Numbered from the stretch's first letter, positions 16,461 through 26,219 are shown. The stretch is 64,000 nt of DNA from JBAXTE01 sp037130365 (GCA_037130365.1 JBAXTE010000021.1:1-64000); one strand, 5' to 3'. Program-made: numbers and translations. Notes: generated by a model from the sequence alone, not told the origin.

Positions 16461-17876
16461 TTATGAAACGAAGAGTCTAAACAATAAGAACAATCCACAC
16501 GAAAGAGCAACAGTAACAGGAATTGTGATTATCCATGCAATTGCGATGTTTTTTATAGTTTTACTTTGAAGATTTTTCACACCACCTTCAGCCATCATAC
16601 TACCCGCAATACCCGACGATAAAACATGAGTGGTACTTACAGGAAGACCAAGAAGTGTGGATGCAGTGATTGTACTTGCAGCTACAATTTCAGCACTTGC
16701 ACCTTGCGCATAAGAAAGGTGAGATTTTCCGATTTTTTCTCCAATAGTAACAACAATTCTTTTCCAGCCAATCATAGTGCCTAAGCCTAAAGAAATTGAA
16801 ATGAACAGAATTACCCACCATGGCGCAAATTCAGTGAATGATTTAAGTTCTTTTACGTTTGATTTTAGATGCGAAATCTCCTTTGAACTTAATGAACCCG
16901 ATTTTACAAAAGTTTCGTCGCTAATTAGTTTATCCACAGATCGAGCAATTGTAATAATGTCAGAACGAACCTGAAAACGTTTCGATTCATCAATTTCAGA
17001 AGAAATATCTGATTTTTGAATTATTTGATCTATTTCGGCTAAATCTGTTTTAACCGTTTGAATCATCACTAAGTGTTTGGTGTCAACTTTTGTAGTATCA
17101 ATTTTATTCATATAAGCTGACACTACTCTTGTATTACCAACCATATTACTTTGGTTTTTTGAATGGTCGAGTGCAAATTTTGCGGGCAATAAACTTATTA
17201 AGATTATCATCACCAAACCAACGCCTTTTTGACCATCGTTTGAGCCATGAGCATAACTTACGCTAGTGCATGTAAGAACTAAAATGCCACGAATCCAAAA
17301 TGGAGGTTTCTTATCTGAATCTGCAGGTAGGAAAAACTTCTTTTTCTTTACAAGCTTTTTGAAAATAAACATTAGCAATAGTGCGAATCCAAGTCCGAAA
17401 ACTGGAGATACTAATAATGAAAGGCCAGCGTCAATTACTTTCTTCCAGTTTAATGCCACTGCTCCATCGGGATTAATAAACATAAAAGCTAATCCAACGC
17501 CAAATATAGACCCAATTAGAGTGTGTGAACTCGAACAAGGAATACCAAAGTACCAAGTGGCAAGATTCCAGATGATGGCTGTAATAAGCAAGGCCATTAT
17601 CATCGCAACGTTGTGATATACATTTTGGTCTACAAGTGCTTCCATGGGTAGGAGATTGATAATTCCAATTGCAACAGCAATTCCTCCAACATTAACTCCA
17701 ATAAAGTTCCAAATTCCTGACCAAATTACCGCTGTTCGAGGTTTTAATGAACGAGTATAAATTACAGTTGCTACAGCATTTGCCGTATCATGAAACCCAT
17801 TAATAAATTCAAAAGCACCTACTGCAATAATGCAGAGAATAAGTAAAATTGATAATCCTAAATCTAATCCAAACAT
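16461..17876 (-). CDS. Inorganic phosphate transporter, PiT family
   Basis: A 471-residue low-affinity phosphate/cation symporter in the inner membrane. The duplicated PiT signature is present near the N-terminus (EFINGFHDTANAVATVIYTRSLKPRTA) and near the C-terminus (GASAEIVAASTITASTLLGLPVSTTHVLSSGIAGSM). A third landmark is YAHGSNDGQKGVG. The large hydrophilic loop between the halves (about residues 235-345) is longer than in minimal PiT proteins. There is no PhoU or Pst gene nearby. The 3' end abuts the shared terminator at 16411-16443. Confidence 0.93.
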   Translation of the reverse strand: MFGLDLGLSILLILCIIAVGAFEFINGFHDTANAVATVIYTRSLKPRTAVIWSGIWNFIGVNVGGIAVAIGIINLLPMEALVDQNVYHNVAMIMALLITAIIWNLATWYFGIPCSSSHTLIGSIFGVGLAFMFINPDGAVALNWKKVIDAGLSLLVSPVFGLGFALLLMFIFKKLVKKKKFFLPADSDKKPPFWIRGILVLTCTSVSYAHGSNDGQKGVGLVMIILISLLPAKFALDHSKNQSNMVGNTRVVSAYMNKIDTTKVDTKHLVMIQTVKTDLAEIDQIIQKSDISSEIDESKRFQVRSDIITIARSVDKLISDETFVKSGSLSSKEISHLKSNVKELKSFTEFAPWWVILFISISLGLGTMIGWKRIVVTIGEKIGKSHLSYAQGASAEIVAASTITASTLLGLPVSTTHVLSSGIAGSMMAEGGVKNLQSKTIKNIAIAWIITIPVTVALSCGLFLLFRLFVS

Positions 17877-18010
17877 AAGTTTATTATTTAATTTTCAACC
17901 ACAAAATTAGATGATTTCACCCTTTTGAAAATTAAGCAATGATTGCCTTTGTGTTAAGTTAATGTTACGGAATAGTTTTGATTAGATAATTGAAAAACGC
18001 ATCCACTACA

Positions 18011-18300
18011 TGGTTGAACAGACTTTTTACACTGATTTAATGATAAAATAATTAAGCAGACAAAAGGTTCAACCCCATTCGGGGCTGAGTCGTTTTTTGT
18101 TTTAATAACCGCCAGTTTTACTGGCGGTTATTAACGTTTCGCACCTTTGGCGCTCTTTTGAAAAAAAACAATTTTTTGCCAGCATATTTACTACTTGGTT
18201 GTGGATTTTGCTTAAGCCACTAAGTGGTTGAATGTCAATAACCGTGAGTGCAACTCACGGTAAAGTGTATGGACGAAAACTCAGCCACGAAGTGGTTGAA
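18011..18300. repeat. Hairpin-array repeat unit, copy A
   Basis: First of three copies of a unit with a 282-bp period. It contains four hairpins in order: CCCC/GGGG (18073-18084); a perfect 12-bp stem AATAACCGCCAG/CTGGCGGTTATT (18104-18132); CCAC/GTGG (18217-18227); and ACCGTGAG/CTCACGGT (18241-18261). The copy ends in GCCACGAAGTGGTTGAA, which is also the start of the next copy. All copies lie in the same orientation around an IS200-like transposase gene. This is the arrangement expected of REP-like substrates of Y1 transposases. Confidence 0.9.
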
Positions 18301-18581
18301 CAGACTTTTTACACCTATTTAATGATAAAGTAATTAAGCAGACAAACGGTTCAACCCCATTCGGGGCTGAGTTGATTTTTGTATTAATAACCGCCAGTTT
18401 TACTGGCGGTTATTCACGTTTCGCACCTTTGGCGCTCTTTTGAAAAAAAACAATTTTTTGCCAGCATATTTACTACTTGGTTGTGGCTTTTGCTTAAGCC
18501 ACGAAGTGGTTGAATGTCAATAACCGTGAGCGCAACTCACGGTAAAGTGTAGGGACAAAACTCAGCCACGAAGTGGTTGAA
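18293..18581. repeat. Hairpin-array repeat unit, copy B
   Basis: Directly abuts copy A in tandem, sharing the 8-nt junction TGGTTGAA. It is nearly identical, with scattered substitutions, some inside hairpin loops (for example TGCAA to CGCAA), so stems are kept. It ends just before a T-run and a ~135-bp leader to the transposase gene. In that leader a -7-like TATTTTTG lies at 18683-18690. Confidence 0.9.
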
Positions 18582-18718
18582 CTTTTTTTTTTAAAATCCA
18601 GTGTAATTGCCTTTTTAACATCCATGTAAATTTTATTGCGTTTGATTTCTGTTAAACTTCTCATTAGTAATGTAAAAATTACTATTTTTGAAAATATAAT
18701 CCTTTATACAATAGTGAA

Positions 18719-19168
18719 ATGTCAAGTTATCGTCAAATTATTTATCATATTGTTTTTAGAACTAAAAATAGCCAGAAAGTTTTAAATTATGAGTATAGAG
18801 AAGAACTCTTTAAATACATTGGAGGAATAATAAAAAATAAAAATTGCTTTCTTTATCAAATAAATGGGATGGAAGAACATATCCATATATTATCAGATTT
18901 GCATCCAAGTATTGCATTAGCCGATTATATAAGAGATATTAAAACAGCAACATCAATTTGGATGAAAGAATCTGGAAATTTCCCTAGTTTTGTAGCGTGG
19001 TCTGAAGGATATGCTGCACTGACATATGCGTACCGTGATAAAGAAATGATTGTTAATTATATAAAAAACCAACAAGATCATCACAAAAAAATCACTTTTG
19101 AAGAAGAATTCAGAAAGCTAATGGAAGAATTTGGAATTGAAATGGATGAGCGATATTTTCTAAAATAA
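18719..19168 (+). CDS. IS200/IS605-family Y1 transposase (TnpA-like)
   Basis: A 149-residue single-strand DNA transposase. It shows the HUH metal-binding motif (HIHILSDLHPS), the catalytic Tyr region (IVNYIKNQQDHHKKITFEEEF) and the typical start YRQIIYHIVFRTKNSQKVL. The length is complete for IS200-type TnpA and there is no TnpB partner. Copies A and B of the hairpin array lie upstream and copy C downstream, all in one orientation. It is therefore either an IS200-like element whose ends have multiplied or a domesticated REP-type transposase. The frame is intact, so activity is possible. Confidence 0.88.
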   Translation: MSSYRQIIYHIVFRTKNSQKVLNYEYREELFKYIGGIIKNKNCFLYQINGMEEHIHILSDLHPSIALADYIRDIKTATSIWMKESGNFPSFVAWSEGYAALTYAYRDKEMIVNYIKNQQDHHKKITFEEEFRKLMEEFGIEMDERYFLK

Positions 19169-19190
19169 ATGCAGAAAGAGTTGATCTTTT

Positions 19191-19482
19191 CAGCCACGAG
19201 TCTTGTTTATCGATTAAATGATATATTAATTAAGCAGACAAAAGGTTCAACCCCATTCGGGGCTGAGTCGTTTTTTATTTGAATAACCGCCAGTTTTACT
19301 GGCGGTTATTCACGTTTCGCACCTTCGGCTCTCTGTAAAAAAAAAACATTTTTTGCCAGCTTATTTGCTACTCGGTTGGTTGTTGCTTTTGCCGTCAGCC
19401 ACGAAGTGGTTGAATGTCAATAACCGTGAGTGCAACTCACGGTAAAGTGTAGGGACGAAAACTCAGCCACGAAGTGGTTGAA
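19191..19482. repeat. Hairpin-array repeat unit, copy C
   Basis: Third copy of the unit, 22 bp downstream of the transposase stop codon. The 5' edge is more diverged than in A and B. The core hairpins are kept: CCCC/GGGG, ATAACCGCCAG/CTGGCGGTTAT, CCAC/GTGG and ACCGTGAG/CTCACGGT. It ends with the same GCCACGAAGTGGTTGAA. It occupies most of the gene-free stretch 19169-19547; nothing else is seen there. Confidence 0.9.
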
Positions 19483-19547
19483 CCTTCTTGTCGAAATATT
19501 ATATTAAGGCAATTTGATAGAACTTATCAAAAAAATCGTACAGTTAA

Positions 19548-21164
19548 TTACAGCTTTTCAACGTACTTAAATCGCTTAACTTTTTGAGTGGCAGTTCGTT
19601 CTAAATCTTCTTGAATAGGGATTACAATAGATATTTTTGAAAATTTATTCACTTTTGAATTCACATACTCTTTAAGCTCCATCATCATTTTATCGGATTT
19701 TTCACTCCACTCAACTTTCCAATGCTGATATCGTTTTTCAAATTCTTCTTTATTGAGCTGAACCATTGCCACGAGTTTGCCTTTTTGCTCTAAAACAATA
19801 GATTCATTCACAAGCTTATGCGAGTTGATTACTGATTCTATGTCTTCAGGATAAATATTTTCGCCACTAGCACCAATGATTACGTTTTTCATTCGACTTT
19901 TTATAGACAAATATCCATTTTTGTTCAAAACTGCAATATCACCAGTTTTAAACCAACCATCTTCAAATACTGATTCTGTGGCTAGTTTATCTTTGTAATA
20001 ACCCTGCATTACATTTGCGCCTTTAACCCAAACTTCACCTTCACCAGTAAGAAATTTTGGATTATTAATTTTAATTTCAATTCCTTTTAAAGCAGGACCG
20101 GTTGATTGTAACTTAACCATCGAAGGGTTAACTCCAGCAACTAATGGGGCGGTTTCTGTTAATCCATAACCAATTGCATACGGAAAAACTTTACCTTCAA
20201 TTAAAAATTGTTCCACTTGTTTGCTGAGTTTAGCACCACCAATTCCAAAAAATCTAACGTTACCACCAAAAATTGAAACCAACTCAGTACATGCTTTTTT
20301 ATGCATAAGTTTTCGAAAGAAAGGAATCTTATAAAGAGTTCTTAATAAAGGTGTAGCTGTTAATTTTGGGTATATGGAGTTTTTAAATATTTTTTCAATA
20401 ATTAATGGCACCGACAAAATCATGGTTGGTTTGATTTTTTTAAGGGCTGGAAGTAAAATGGTTGGTGTAGGGGGCTTTTCAAGATAATATGTAGATGAAC
20501 CACACATAATATTTGTCAATAAACCTAAGCTACATTCATACGTATGAGGCAAAGGTAAGATTGATAAATAGATATCAGTTTCAAAAACTGGTTGTAAATG
20601 AGATACCATAATGAGCTGTTCAACAAGATTATGGTGCGATAACATAACTCCTTTTGATTTTCCTGTAGTTCCTGATGTATAGACTATTGAAGCTAAATCA
20701 TTAGGTAAAATAGTCGGGAAATTAGTATTTAAATCAGAAGTATTTGAATCAGTAAAAAGTGCAAGGTTATCGATATTTATTACATTAATATCCTTATTTA
20801 TTGATGATTGCGCTTTTTTTGCCAATCGCTCAGATACAAAAATTGCTTTTGATTCGGAGTGCTCAATAATATTTGAAATTTCATATTCAGAAAAATCAGG
20901 CATCAGCGGAACGGTAACTGCTCCAATATTAATTATTGCAAAATAAGCAACACCCCAATTTGGCATGTTATGACTAAGTATTGCAACTTTATCACCTTTG
21001 GTAATTCCAATGGCAATAAGCGCATTACTTAAATTATATACTTGCAACCCAAATTCTTTATATGATATTGGAACACTGTCGACAAATGCAAGACAATTGC
21101 GATTTGAATGCTTCGTGACGCTTTGGTTAAGCATCTCTTGTAAGGTGTTGAATGTTTTTATCAC
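19548..21164 (-). CDS. AMP-dependent acyl-CoA synthetase (long-chain fatty acid ligase-like)
   Basis: A 538-residue ANL-superfamily enzyme that activates a carboxylate with ATP to an acyl-AMP and then a CoA thioester. The P-loop-like motif IVYTSGTTGKSKGVMLSHHN, the A5 motif YGLTETAPLV and the hinge GWFKTGDIAVLNKNGYLSIKSRMKNVIIGASGENIYPEDIE are all present. The sequence resembles FadD-type long-chain ligases more than acetyl-CoA synthetase, but the substrate cannot be fixed. It stands alone between the transposon region and the MATE exporter on the same strand; there is no beta-oxidation gene nearby. Confidence 0.9.
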   Translation of the reverse strand: MIKTFNTLQEMLNQSVTKHSNRNCLAFVDSVPISYKEFGLQVYNLSNALIAIGITKGDKVAILSHNMPNWGVAYFAIINIGAVTVPLMPDFSEYEISNIIEHSESKAIFVSERLAKKAQSSINKDINVINIDNLALFTDSNTSDLNTNFPTILPNDLASIVYTSGTTGKSKGVMLSHHNLVEQLIMVSHLQPVFETDIYLSILPLPHTYECSLGLLTNIMCGSSTYYLEKPPTPTILLPALKKIKPTMILSVPLIIEKIFKNSIYPKLTATPLLRTLYKIPFFRKLMHKKACTELVSIFGGNVRFFGIGGAKLSKQVEQFLIEGKVFPYAIGYGLTETAPLVAGVNPSMVKLQSTGPALKGIEIKINNPKFLTGEGEVWVKGANVMQGYYKDKLATESVFEDGWFKTGDIAVLNKNGYLSIKSRMKNVIIGASGENIYPEDIESVINSHKLVNESIVLEQKGKLVAMVQLNKEEFEKRYQHWKVEWSEKSDKMMMELKEYVNSKVNKFSKISIVIPIQEDLERTATQKVKRFKYVEKL

Positions 21165-21296
21165 AATGTAATTTTAAAACTAATATGCAAAAGTACAGAT
21201 TTCATTTGCGCAAAAGGATAGATTTTGTGAAATTTTCAACAATCCCTTGTGAATTAAGTATTTTTATGACTTTTGAAATTCAAATTTTTGTCTGGA

Positions 21297-22664
21297 TTAA
21301 TTATTTATAGAAATAGATTCTATATCTAAATTCTTTTTGATCACGCTTTTCTTACGCCATCTATCGGTACGATAATAAATAAATGAGGCAATCATTCCTA
21401 GTCCCCATGCTATCGGAATTGCCCACCATACCCCCGTAATTCCTATTTTCGAAGATAAAAATACAGCAATCGGAATTCGTATGATCCAAAGGGAGAAAAG
21501 AGTAATAAACATTGGAATTAGTGTATCACCAGCACCACGTAATACACCTGTAAATGCAAACATTAAGGTGAAAAGTAGATAAAATGAACAAACTATCCAT
21601 AAGTAGTGAGAACCAAGTTCAATTACGGCTGTATCATTTGTAAAAGCTTCCATTAGTGGATGTGCAAATAACCCAATTAATAAGGATACTAATATTGCAA
21701 CACTTCCGCTCATCAAAATTGTATATTTCAGCCCTCGTTTTACACGGCCAATGTGTCCAGCTCCAATATTTTGTCCTACAAAGGATGCCAATGCCATAGA
21801 AAAATTCATCGCAGGCAATGCTGCAAATGAATCAATACGCCCAGCAATCGTATATGCAGCCATTGCATTGGTGCCAAATTCATTTACAATTCTGATGAGA
21901 GCTACCATGCCAAGGGCGACAAATATTTGCTGCATTCCTGATGGTAAGCCAATTTTTAGACTTAATTTAAAAATTTGTTTATCGAAAACCATTTTAAAAA
22001 ATCGAAGTCGAACTACCGCATGAGATCTGTTTAAGTAGAAAATACTGATGGAAAAGCCCAAAATTTGAGATCCAATGGTTGCCCAAGCTGCTCCTTCAAT
22101 GCCCATTCTAAGCCATACAATAAATATTAATTCAAGTAATATATTAGAAATAGTAGTAATTATTAAAAAGTAAAGTGGGGTTTTTGAATCTCCAAGTCCT
22201 CGTAAAATGCCCATTGCGCCATTAAATCCAGCCATAAAGACAATTCCAGAGAGATAAATGCGCATATAAATAATGGCTTCATTCATAGCTTCTTCACTCA
22301 AATGCAACATCGAGAATATTTCGGGAGCAAAAATAAAACCTACGATTCCTAGCAATGCCGATGAACTCAATAAAAATATAAAAGCGGTATCTATGGCTCG
22401 TTTAACGCTGTTTAAATCTTTTGCACCATAGTACTGAGAAATTACAATTGAAATACCTCCAGATATTCCAATAACTAACGAAATTAAAGCATAAATTACT
22501 GGAAATGAAGAGCCAATGGCTGCTAATGCACTTTTTCCGATGTAATTGCCTACAATTATTGAATCGACGAGGGTGTTGAAGATTTGAAAAAAATTACCCA
22601 AAATCATAGGCACCGCGAAGTAAAAAATTAGCTTGCCTTCATTTCCTTTGGTTAAATCTTTCAT
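21297..22664 (-). CDS. MATE family efflux transporter
   Basis: A 455-residue inner-membrane drug/cation antiporter with 12 predicted helices in two halves. Landmarks are the start KGNEGKLIFYFAVPMILGNFFQIFNTLVDSIIVG and the matching second-half segment LKIGLPSGMQQIFVALGMVALIRIV, followed by AALPAMNFSMALASFVGQNIGAG. The family extrudes cationic compounds using Na+ or H+ gradients; the substrate is unknown. The gene is divergent from tig, sharing a 177-bp intergenic region in which the tig promoter is visible. Confidence 0.92.
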   Translation of the reverse strand: MKDLTKGNEGKLIFYFAVPMILGNFFQIFNTLVDSIIVGNYIGKSALAAIGSSFPVIYALISLVIGISGGISIVISQYYGAKDLNSVKRAIDTAFIFLLSSSALLGIVGFIFAPEIFSMLHLSEEAMNEAIIYMRIYLSGIVFMAGFNGAMGILRGLGDSKTPLYFLIITTISNILLELIFIVWLRMGIEGAAWATIGSQILGFSISIFYLNRSHAVVRLRFFKMVFDKQIFKLSLKIGLPSGMQQIFVALGMVALIRIVNEFGTNAMAAYTIAGRIDSFAALPAMNFSMALASFVGQNIGAGHIGRVKRGLKYTILMSGSVAILVSLLIGLFAHPLMEAFTNDTAVIELGSHYLWIVCSFYLLFTLMFAFTGVLRGAGDTLIPMFITLFSLWIIRIPIAVFLSSKIGITGVWWAIPIAWGLGMIASFIYYRTDRWRKKSVIKKNLDIESISINN

Positions 22665-22745
22665 TAATACTGTTTTTTCGTGCCCGCAAAGGTACAGTTT
22701 TATTTATTTAGCTGTTTCTAAAACCAAATAAAAACTAGACATTAA

Positions 22746-22776
22746 TTTGTAGTTCCCACTAATAATTGTATATTTG
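22746..22776 (+). promoter_or_regulatory. Bacteroidota-type promoter of the tig-clpP-clpX cluster
   Basis: A -33 TTTG box (22746-22749) and a -7 box TATATTTG (22769-22776, consensus TAnnTTTG) are separated by 19 nt. This fits the primary sigma factor consensus of this phylum. Transcription should start near 22783, giving a 5' leader of about 60 nt before the tig ATG. Confidence 0.8.
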
Positions 22777-22841
22777 CACTCATTTTTGAACAAAAAAACA
22801 ACAAATTCAACAGATTTTAATTTATAAAATAAGGTTTAGTA

Positions 22842-24182
22842 ATGAACATCAAAACAGAAAAAGTAGGCTCAAATCAAATGGGTTTGATTATTGAAATTGA
22901 ATCAACGGATTATTCACAAAAAGTGGAAAATACAATTAAAGATTTTCGTTTAAAAGCAAATGTCCCTGGTTTCAGAAAAGGTATGGTTCCGCTAGGAATG
23001 GTGAAAAAGATGCACGGCACTGCAATTAAAGCTGATGAAATTAATAAGATTATTACCGATGAGCTTCATAAATATCTTAAGGACAATAATATCTCATTCT
23101 TAGGAGAGCCTTTGTTGAATGAAGAGAAATCAATTTCTGATTTGACTATCGAAAACGCAAACTATTCATATTATTTCGAAATTGGCCTAGAGCCTGAGTT
23201 TGATTTAAAAGGTGCTAAATTCGAAAAAATTACCGATTACGAAATAGAGCCTTCAGCCGAAGATATTAAAAAAGAAGTGGATTACTTAACTCGTCAATAT
23301 GGAAAATTATCAGAGCCAGAAACAATTGCTGATGAAGATCTTGTATATGGTAAAGTAACCCGCAAATCGACTCCAGAAGCTGAATCTTTTGAATCTACAA
23401 TTTTTGTTCAATCAATTGATTCCAAGAAAATTAAAAAAGATTTTATCGGAAAAAAATCTGGGGATATCCTTTCTTTAGATCTTAAAAAAGCATTTACTGA
23501 AGATAAAGCTCAAATTGCTAAAATATTAAAAATCAAACCCGAAGAAGTAGAAACTGCGGATACATTAATTGATTTTGAAATTACTACAATTTCACGCATC
23601 ACTCCATCAGAAATGAATGAAGAGTTCTATGCAAAAGTTTTCAAAGATGAAGAAGTTGCGTCGGAAGCTGATTTTATGGTAAAAATAAAAGCTCAAATGA
23701 GTGCCCAATATTCAGAAACTAGTCGTCAAAAGTTTATGAACGATGCCATTACTTCGGTAGTAAATGGTGTGGAAATAGATATTCCTAACGAGTTTATGAA
23801 AAAATGGTTGGTTCAAACGAATAAAGAACTTACTTTAGAATCTGTTGAAGCTGAATATGCTAAATATCAAGAGTCAATTAAATGGCAAATGATTGAAAAT
23901 AAATTAGTTAAAGATAATAATATCGCTATTACTCGTCAAGATATTAAAGATTTCATTATCTCATTCTTCAAAAGTAATTATTTCAAAAACAGCACAGAAC
24001 CTGATATCGAAGAGCGTCTTGATACTTTAGCAGAATCATCGATGAAGACTGAAAAAGATGTTAAAAATATTTACGACCAATTATTTGACAAACGAATTGA
24101 AGAAGCATTACGACAAATTCTTCCTATTGAAAAAAAGAGTATTTTAGCTGAAAAATTTATTGAGCTAATCAACAAAAAATAG
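22842..24182 (+). CDS. tig: Trigger factor
   Basis: A 446-residue ribosome-associated chaperone that meets nascent chains at the exit tunnel. The ribosome-docking signature is seen at residues 42-50 (PGFRKGMVP). A FKBP-like domain follows in the middle (about 150-240; poorly conserved, as usual in Bacteroidota), then the long helical C-terminal arms (GVEIDIPNEFMKKWL..., FDKRIEEALRQILPIEKK). It is 6 bp upstream of clpP and forms the classic tig-clpP-clpX cluster of folding and degradation genes. Confidence 0.95.
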   Translation: MNIKTEKVGSNQMGLIIEIESTDYSQKVENTIKDFRLKANVPGFRKGMVPLGMVKKMHGTAIKADEINKIITDELHKYLKDNNISFLGEPLLNEEKSISDLTIENANYSYYFEIGLEPEFDLKGAKFEKITDYEIEPSAEDIKKEVDYLTRQYGKLSEPETIADEDLVYGKVTRKSTPEAESFESTIFVQSIDSKKIKKDFIGKKSGDILSLDLKKAFTEDKAQIAKILKIKPEEVETADTLIDFEITTISRITPSEMNEEFYAKVFKDEEVASEADFMVKIKAQMSAQYSETSRQKFMNDAITSVVNGVEIDIPNEFMKKWLVQTNKELTLESVEAEYAKYQESIKWQMIENKLVKDNNIAITRQDIKDFIISFFKSNYFKNSTEPDIEERLDTLAESSMKTEKDVKNIYDQLFDKRIEEALRQILPIEKKSILAEKFIELINKK

Positions 24183-24188
24183 AAAAGT

Positions 24189-24863
24189 ATGAGACACGAT
24201 GAATTTCGCAATTATGCAATAAAACATAAAGGAATAAGTAGTCTGAAATTAGATCGTTATACCTCAATTTCAAACGATTATATTTCGCCAACCATTATAG
24301 AAGAGCGTCAATTAAACATTGCAACAATGGATGTTTTCTCTCGATTAATGATGGATCGTATCATTTTCTTGGGAGTTCCAATTTATGATGATGTGGCTAA
24401 TATTATTCAAGCACAATTACTCTTTTTAGAGTCTGTTGATGCCAAAAAAGATATTCAAATTTACTTAAATTCTCCAGGTGGTTCTGTGCATGCTGGTCTG
24501 GGTATTTACGATACCATGCAGTATATTGCTCCTGATATTGCAACTATTTGTACAGGTATGGCTGCATCGATGGGAGCAGTGCTACTTTGTGCTGGCGCCG
24601 ATGGAAAACGAACTGCATTGCCACACTCTAGAGTCATGATTCATCAACCAATGGGTGGTGCCGAAGGACAAGCTACAGATATTGAAATTACTGCTCGTGA
24701 GATTCAAAAATTGAAAAAAGAATTATACGAAATCATCGCTCATCATACTAAACAACCCTATAAAAAAATATGGGCAGATGGTGATAGAGATTATTGGATG
24801 ACCGCCGAAGAAGCAAAAAGTTATGGAATGATCGACGAAGTTCTTATTCGTACTACAAAATAA
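24189..24863 (+). CDS. clpP: ATP-dependent Clp protease proteolytic subunit
   Basis: A 224-residue cytoplasmic serine protease forming the tetradecameric ClpP chamber. Catalytic Ser127 lies in GMAASMGAVLL and His152 in RVMIHQPMGGAEGQATDIE; the Asp is in the segment WADGDRDYWMTAEEA. IYLNSPGGSVHAGLGIYDTM is the oxyanion/substrate strand region. The N-terminus is about 25 residues longer than mature ClpP, consistent with a propeptide. It works with ClpX, the next gene. Confidence 0.96.
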   Translation: MRHDEFRNYAIKHKGISSLKLDRYTSISNDYISPTIIEERQLNIATMDVFSRLMMDRIIFLGVPIYDDVANIIQAQLLFLESVDAKKDIQIYLNSPGGSVHAGLGIYDTMQYIAPDIATICTGMAASMGAVLLCAGADGKRTALPHSRVMIHQPMGGAEGQATDIEITAREIQKLKKELYEIIAHHTKQPYKKIWADGDRDYWMTAEEAKSYGMIDEVLIRTTK

Positions 24864-24891
24864 TTTTTTTATCATCAATTTATTTACGAAT

Positions 24892-24919
24892 CCGGATTGA
24901 GCTTTCGAACTCATTCCGG
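24892..24919 (+). terminator. Hairpin between clpP and clpX (attenuator-like)
   Basis: CCGGATTGAG (24892-24901) pairs with CTCATTCCGG (24910-24919), nine of ten positions, around an 8-nt loop CTTTCGAA. A short T-rich run (TTTCTTGTT) follows. It lies 28 bp after clpP and 28 bp before the clpX ATG. It could partly terminate transcription or protect the clpP message end. Confidence 0.55.
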
Positions 24920-24947
24920 TTTCTTGTTAAAATACGAACGATTAATT

Positions 24948-26201
24948 ATGGCAAAACAAAATACTAAAACTTGCTCATTTTGCGGGACAAAACCAACTCA
25001 AGATAAAATTGTTTTTAATGGCGATAACGCATTTATCTGCGAAGATTGTGTTAAACAAGCTACAACTATTTTAAATGATTCTGCACAACATCAAAATTCG
25101 ACTAATTCTGAAAAGCCAGTGCTTAAGCTAAAAAACCCAATTGAAATTAAAACCTTTCTCGATCAATACGTAATTGGTCAGGATGAGGCTAAAAAGGTTC
25201 TTGCTGTAGCTGTTTATAATCACTACAAGCGGCTGATGCACAATTCACCAAAAGACGAAAAAGAGGAGCAAGAGGTTGAAATTGAAAAATCAAATATTGT
25301 TATTGTTGGCGAAACTGGTACCGGAAAAACCCTGTTAGCTCGCTCTGTTGCAAAGATGCTCGATGTTCCATTTTGTATTGCTGATGCTACCGTTTTTACT
25401 GAAGCAGGTTATGTGGGCGAAGATGTAGAAAGTATATTAACTCGATTGTTGCAAGCTGCTGATTATAACGTAGAACGGGCACAAATGGGAATTGTTTTTA
25501 TCGACGAAATTGATAAAGTTGCTCGTAAAAGCGATAATCCTTCCATTACCCGAGATGTTTCTGGCGAAGGTGTTCAACAAGCGTTACTCAAATTATTAGA
25601 AGGTGCAAAAGTTAATGTGCCACCTCAAGGAGGTAGAAAACATCCTGAACAGAAGTTTATTGAAGTAGATACCAAAAATATCTTATTCTTAGCTGGTGGC
25701 GCTTTTGATGGTATTGAACGTAAAATTGCAGCCCGATTAAATACGAATGTTATTGGGTATAATAAAAAATCAAAAGTTATTGATAAAGCCAATCTACTAA
25801 AATATATCTCCTCACAAGATTTAAAAAGTTTTGGTCTTATTCCTGAGTTATGTGGCCGTTTTCCTGTGCTTTCACACCTTGATCCACTCGATGCAAATGC
25901 CCTTAAACGAATTCTTTTAGAACCTAAAAATGCATTGGTTAAACAGTATCTTCGCCTCTTTCATATTGATAACATCGAACTTGCTTTTTCTGATGAAGCA
26001 CTCGATTATATCGTTGAAAAAGCAATAGAATTAAAACTTGGCGCCAGAGGATTAAGAACGATCATAGAAAATATTATGACTGATGCTATGTTTGAAATGC
26101 CATCAAATAAGGTTTCTGAATTAGAAATTACGAAGACGTATGCAATACAACAGTTCGAAAAATCGTTTATTTCGGAAATGTCTGGAAATATGATCGACTA
26201 A
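24948..26201 (+). CDS. clpX: ATP-dependent Clp protease ATP-binding subunit ClpX
   Basis: A AAA+ unfoldase that feeds substrates to ClpP. Starting at the ATG at 24948 gives 417 residues beginning MAKQNTKTCSFCG; an upstream in-frame start would run through the hairpin and is not supported. The zinc-binding domain has C9, C12, C31 and C34. Walker A is GETGTGKT, the substrate pore loop is GYVGEDVE, Walker B is VFIDEIDK, and sensor 2 is GARGLR. The length is normal for ClpX. Confidence 0.96.
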   Translation: MAKQNTKTCSFCGTKPTQDKIVFNGDNAFICEDCVKQATTILNDSAQHQNSTNSEKPVLKLKNPIEIKTFLDQYVIGQDEAKKVLAVAVYNHYKRLMHNSPKDEKEEQEVEIEKSNIVIVGETGTGKTLLARSVAKMLDVPFCIADATVFTEAGYVGEDVESILTRLLQAADYNVERAQMGIVFIDEIDKVARKSDNPSITRDVSGEGVQQALLKLLEGAKVNVPPQGGRKHPEQKFIEVDTKNILFLAGGAFDGIERKIAARLNTNVIGYNKKSKVIDKANLLKYISSQDLKSFGLIPELCGRFPVLSHLDPLDANALKRILLEPKNALVKQYLRLFHIDNIELAFSDEALDYIVEKAIELKLGARGLRTIIENIMTDAMFEMPSNKVSELEITKTYAIQQFEKSFISEMSGNMID

Positions 26202-26219
26202 TTTTAAAAAAGCAGAGTC

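Noticed and set aside
18011..19482. CRISPR-like array
   Set aside because: There are only three copies with a 282-bp period, the repeats include the supposed spacers, and a transposase rather than Cas genes lies between them.
24897..24947. Upstream extended start for clpX
   Set aside because: The added residues lie over the clpP-clpX hairpin and precede the conserved zinc-finger start; the ATG at 24948 gives the normal N-terminus.
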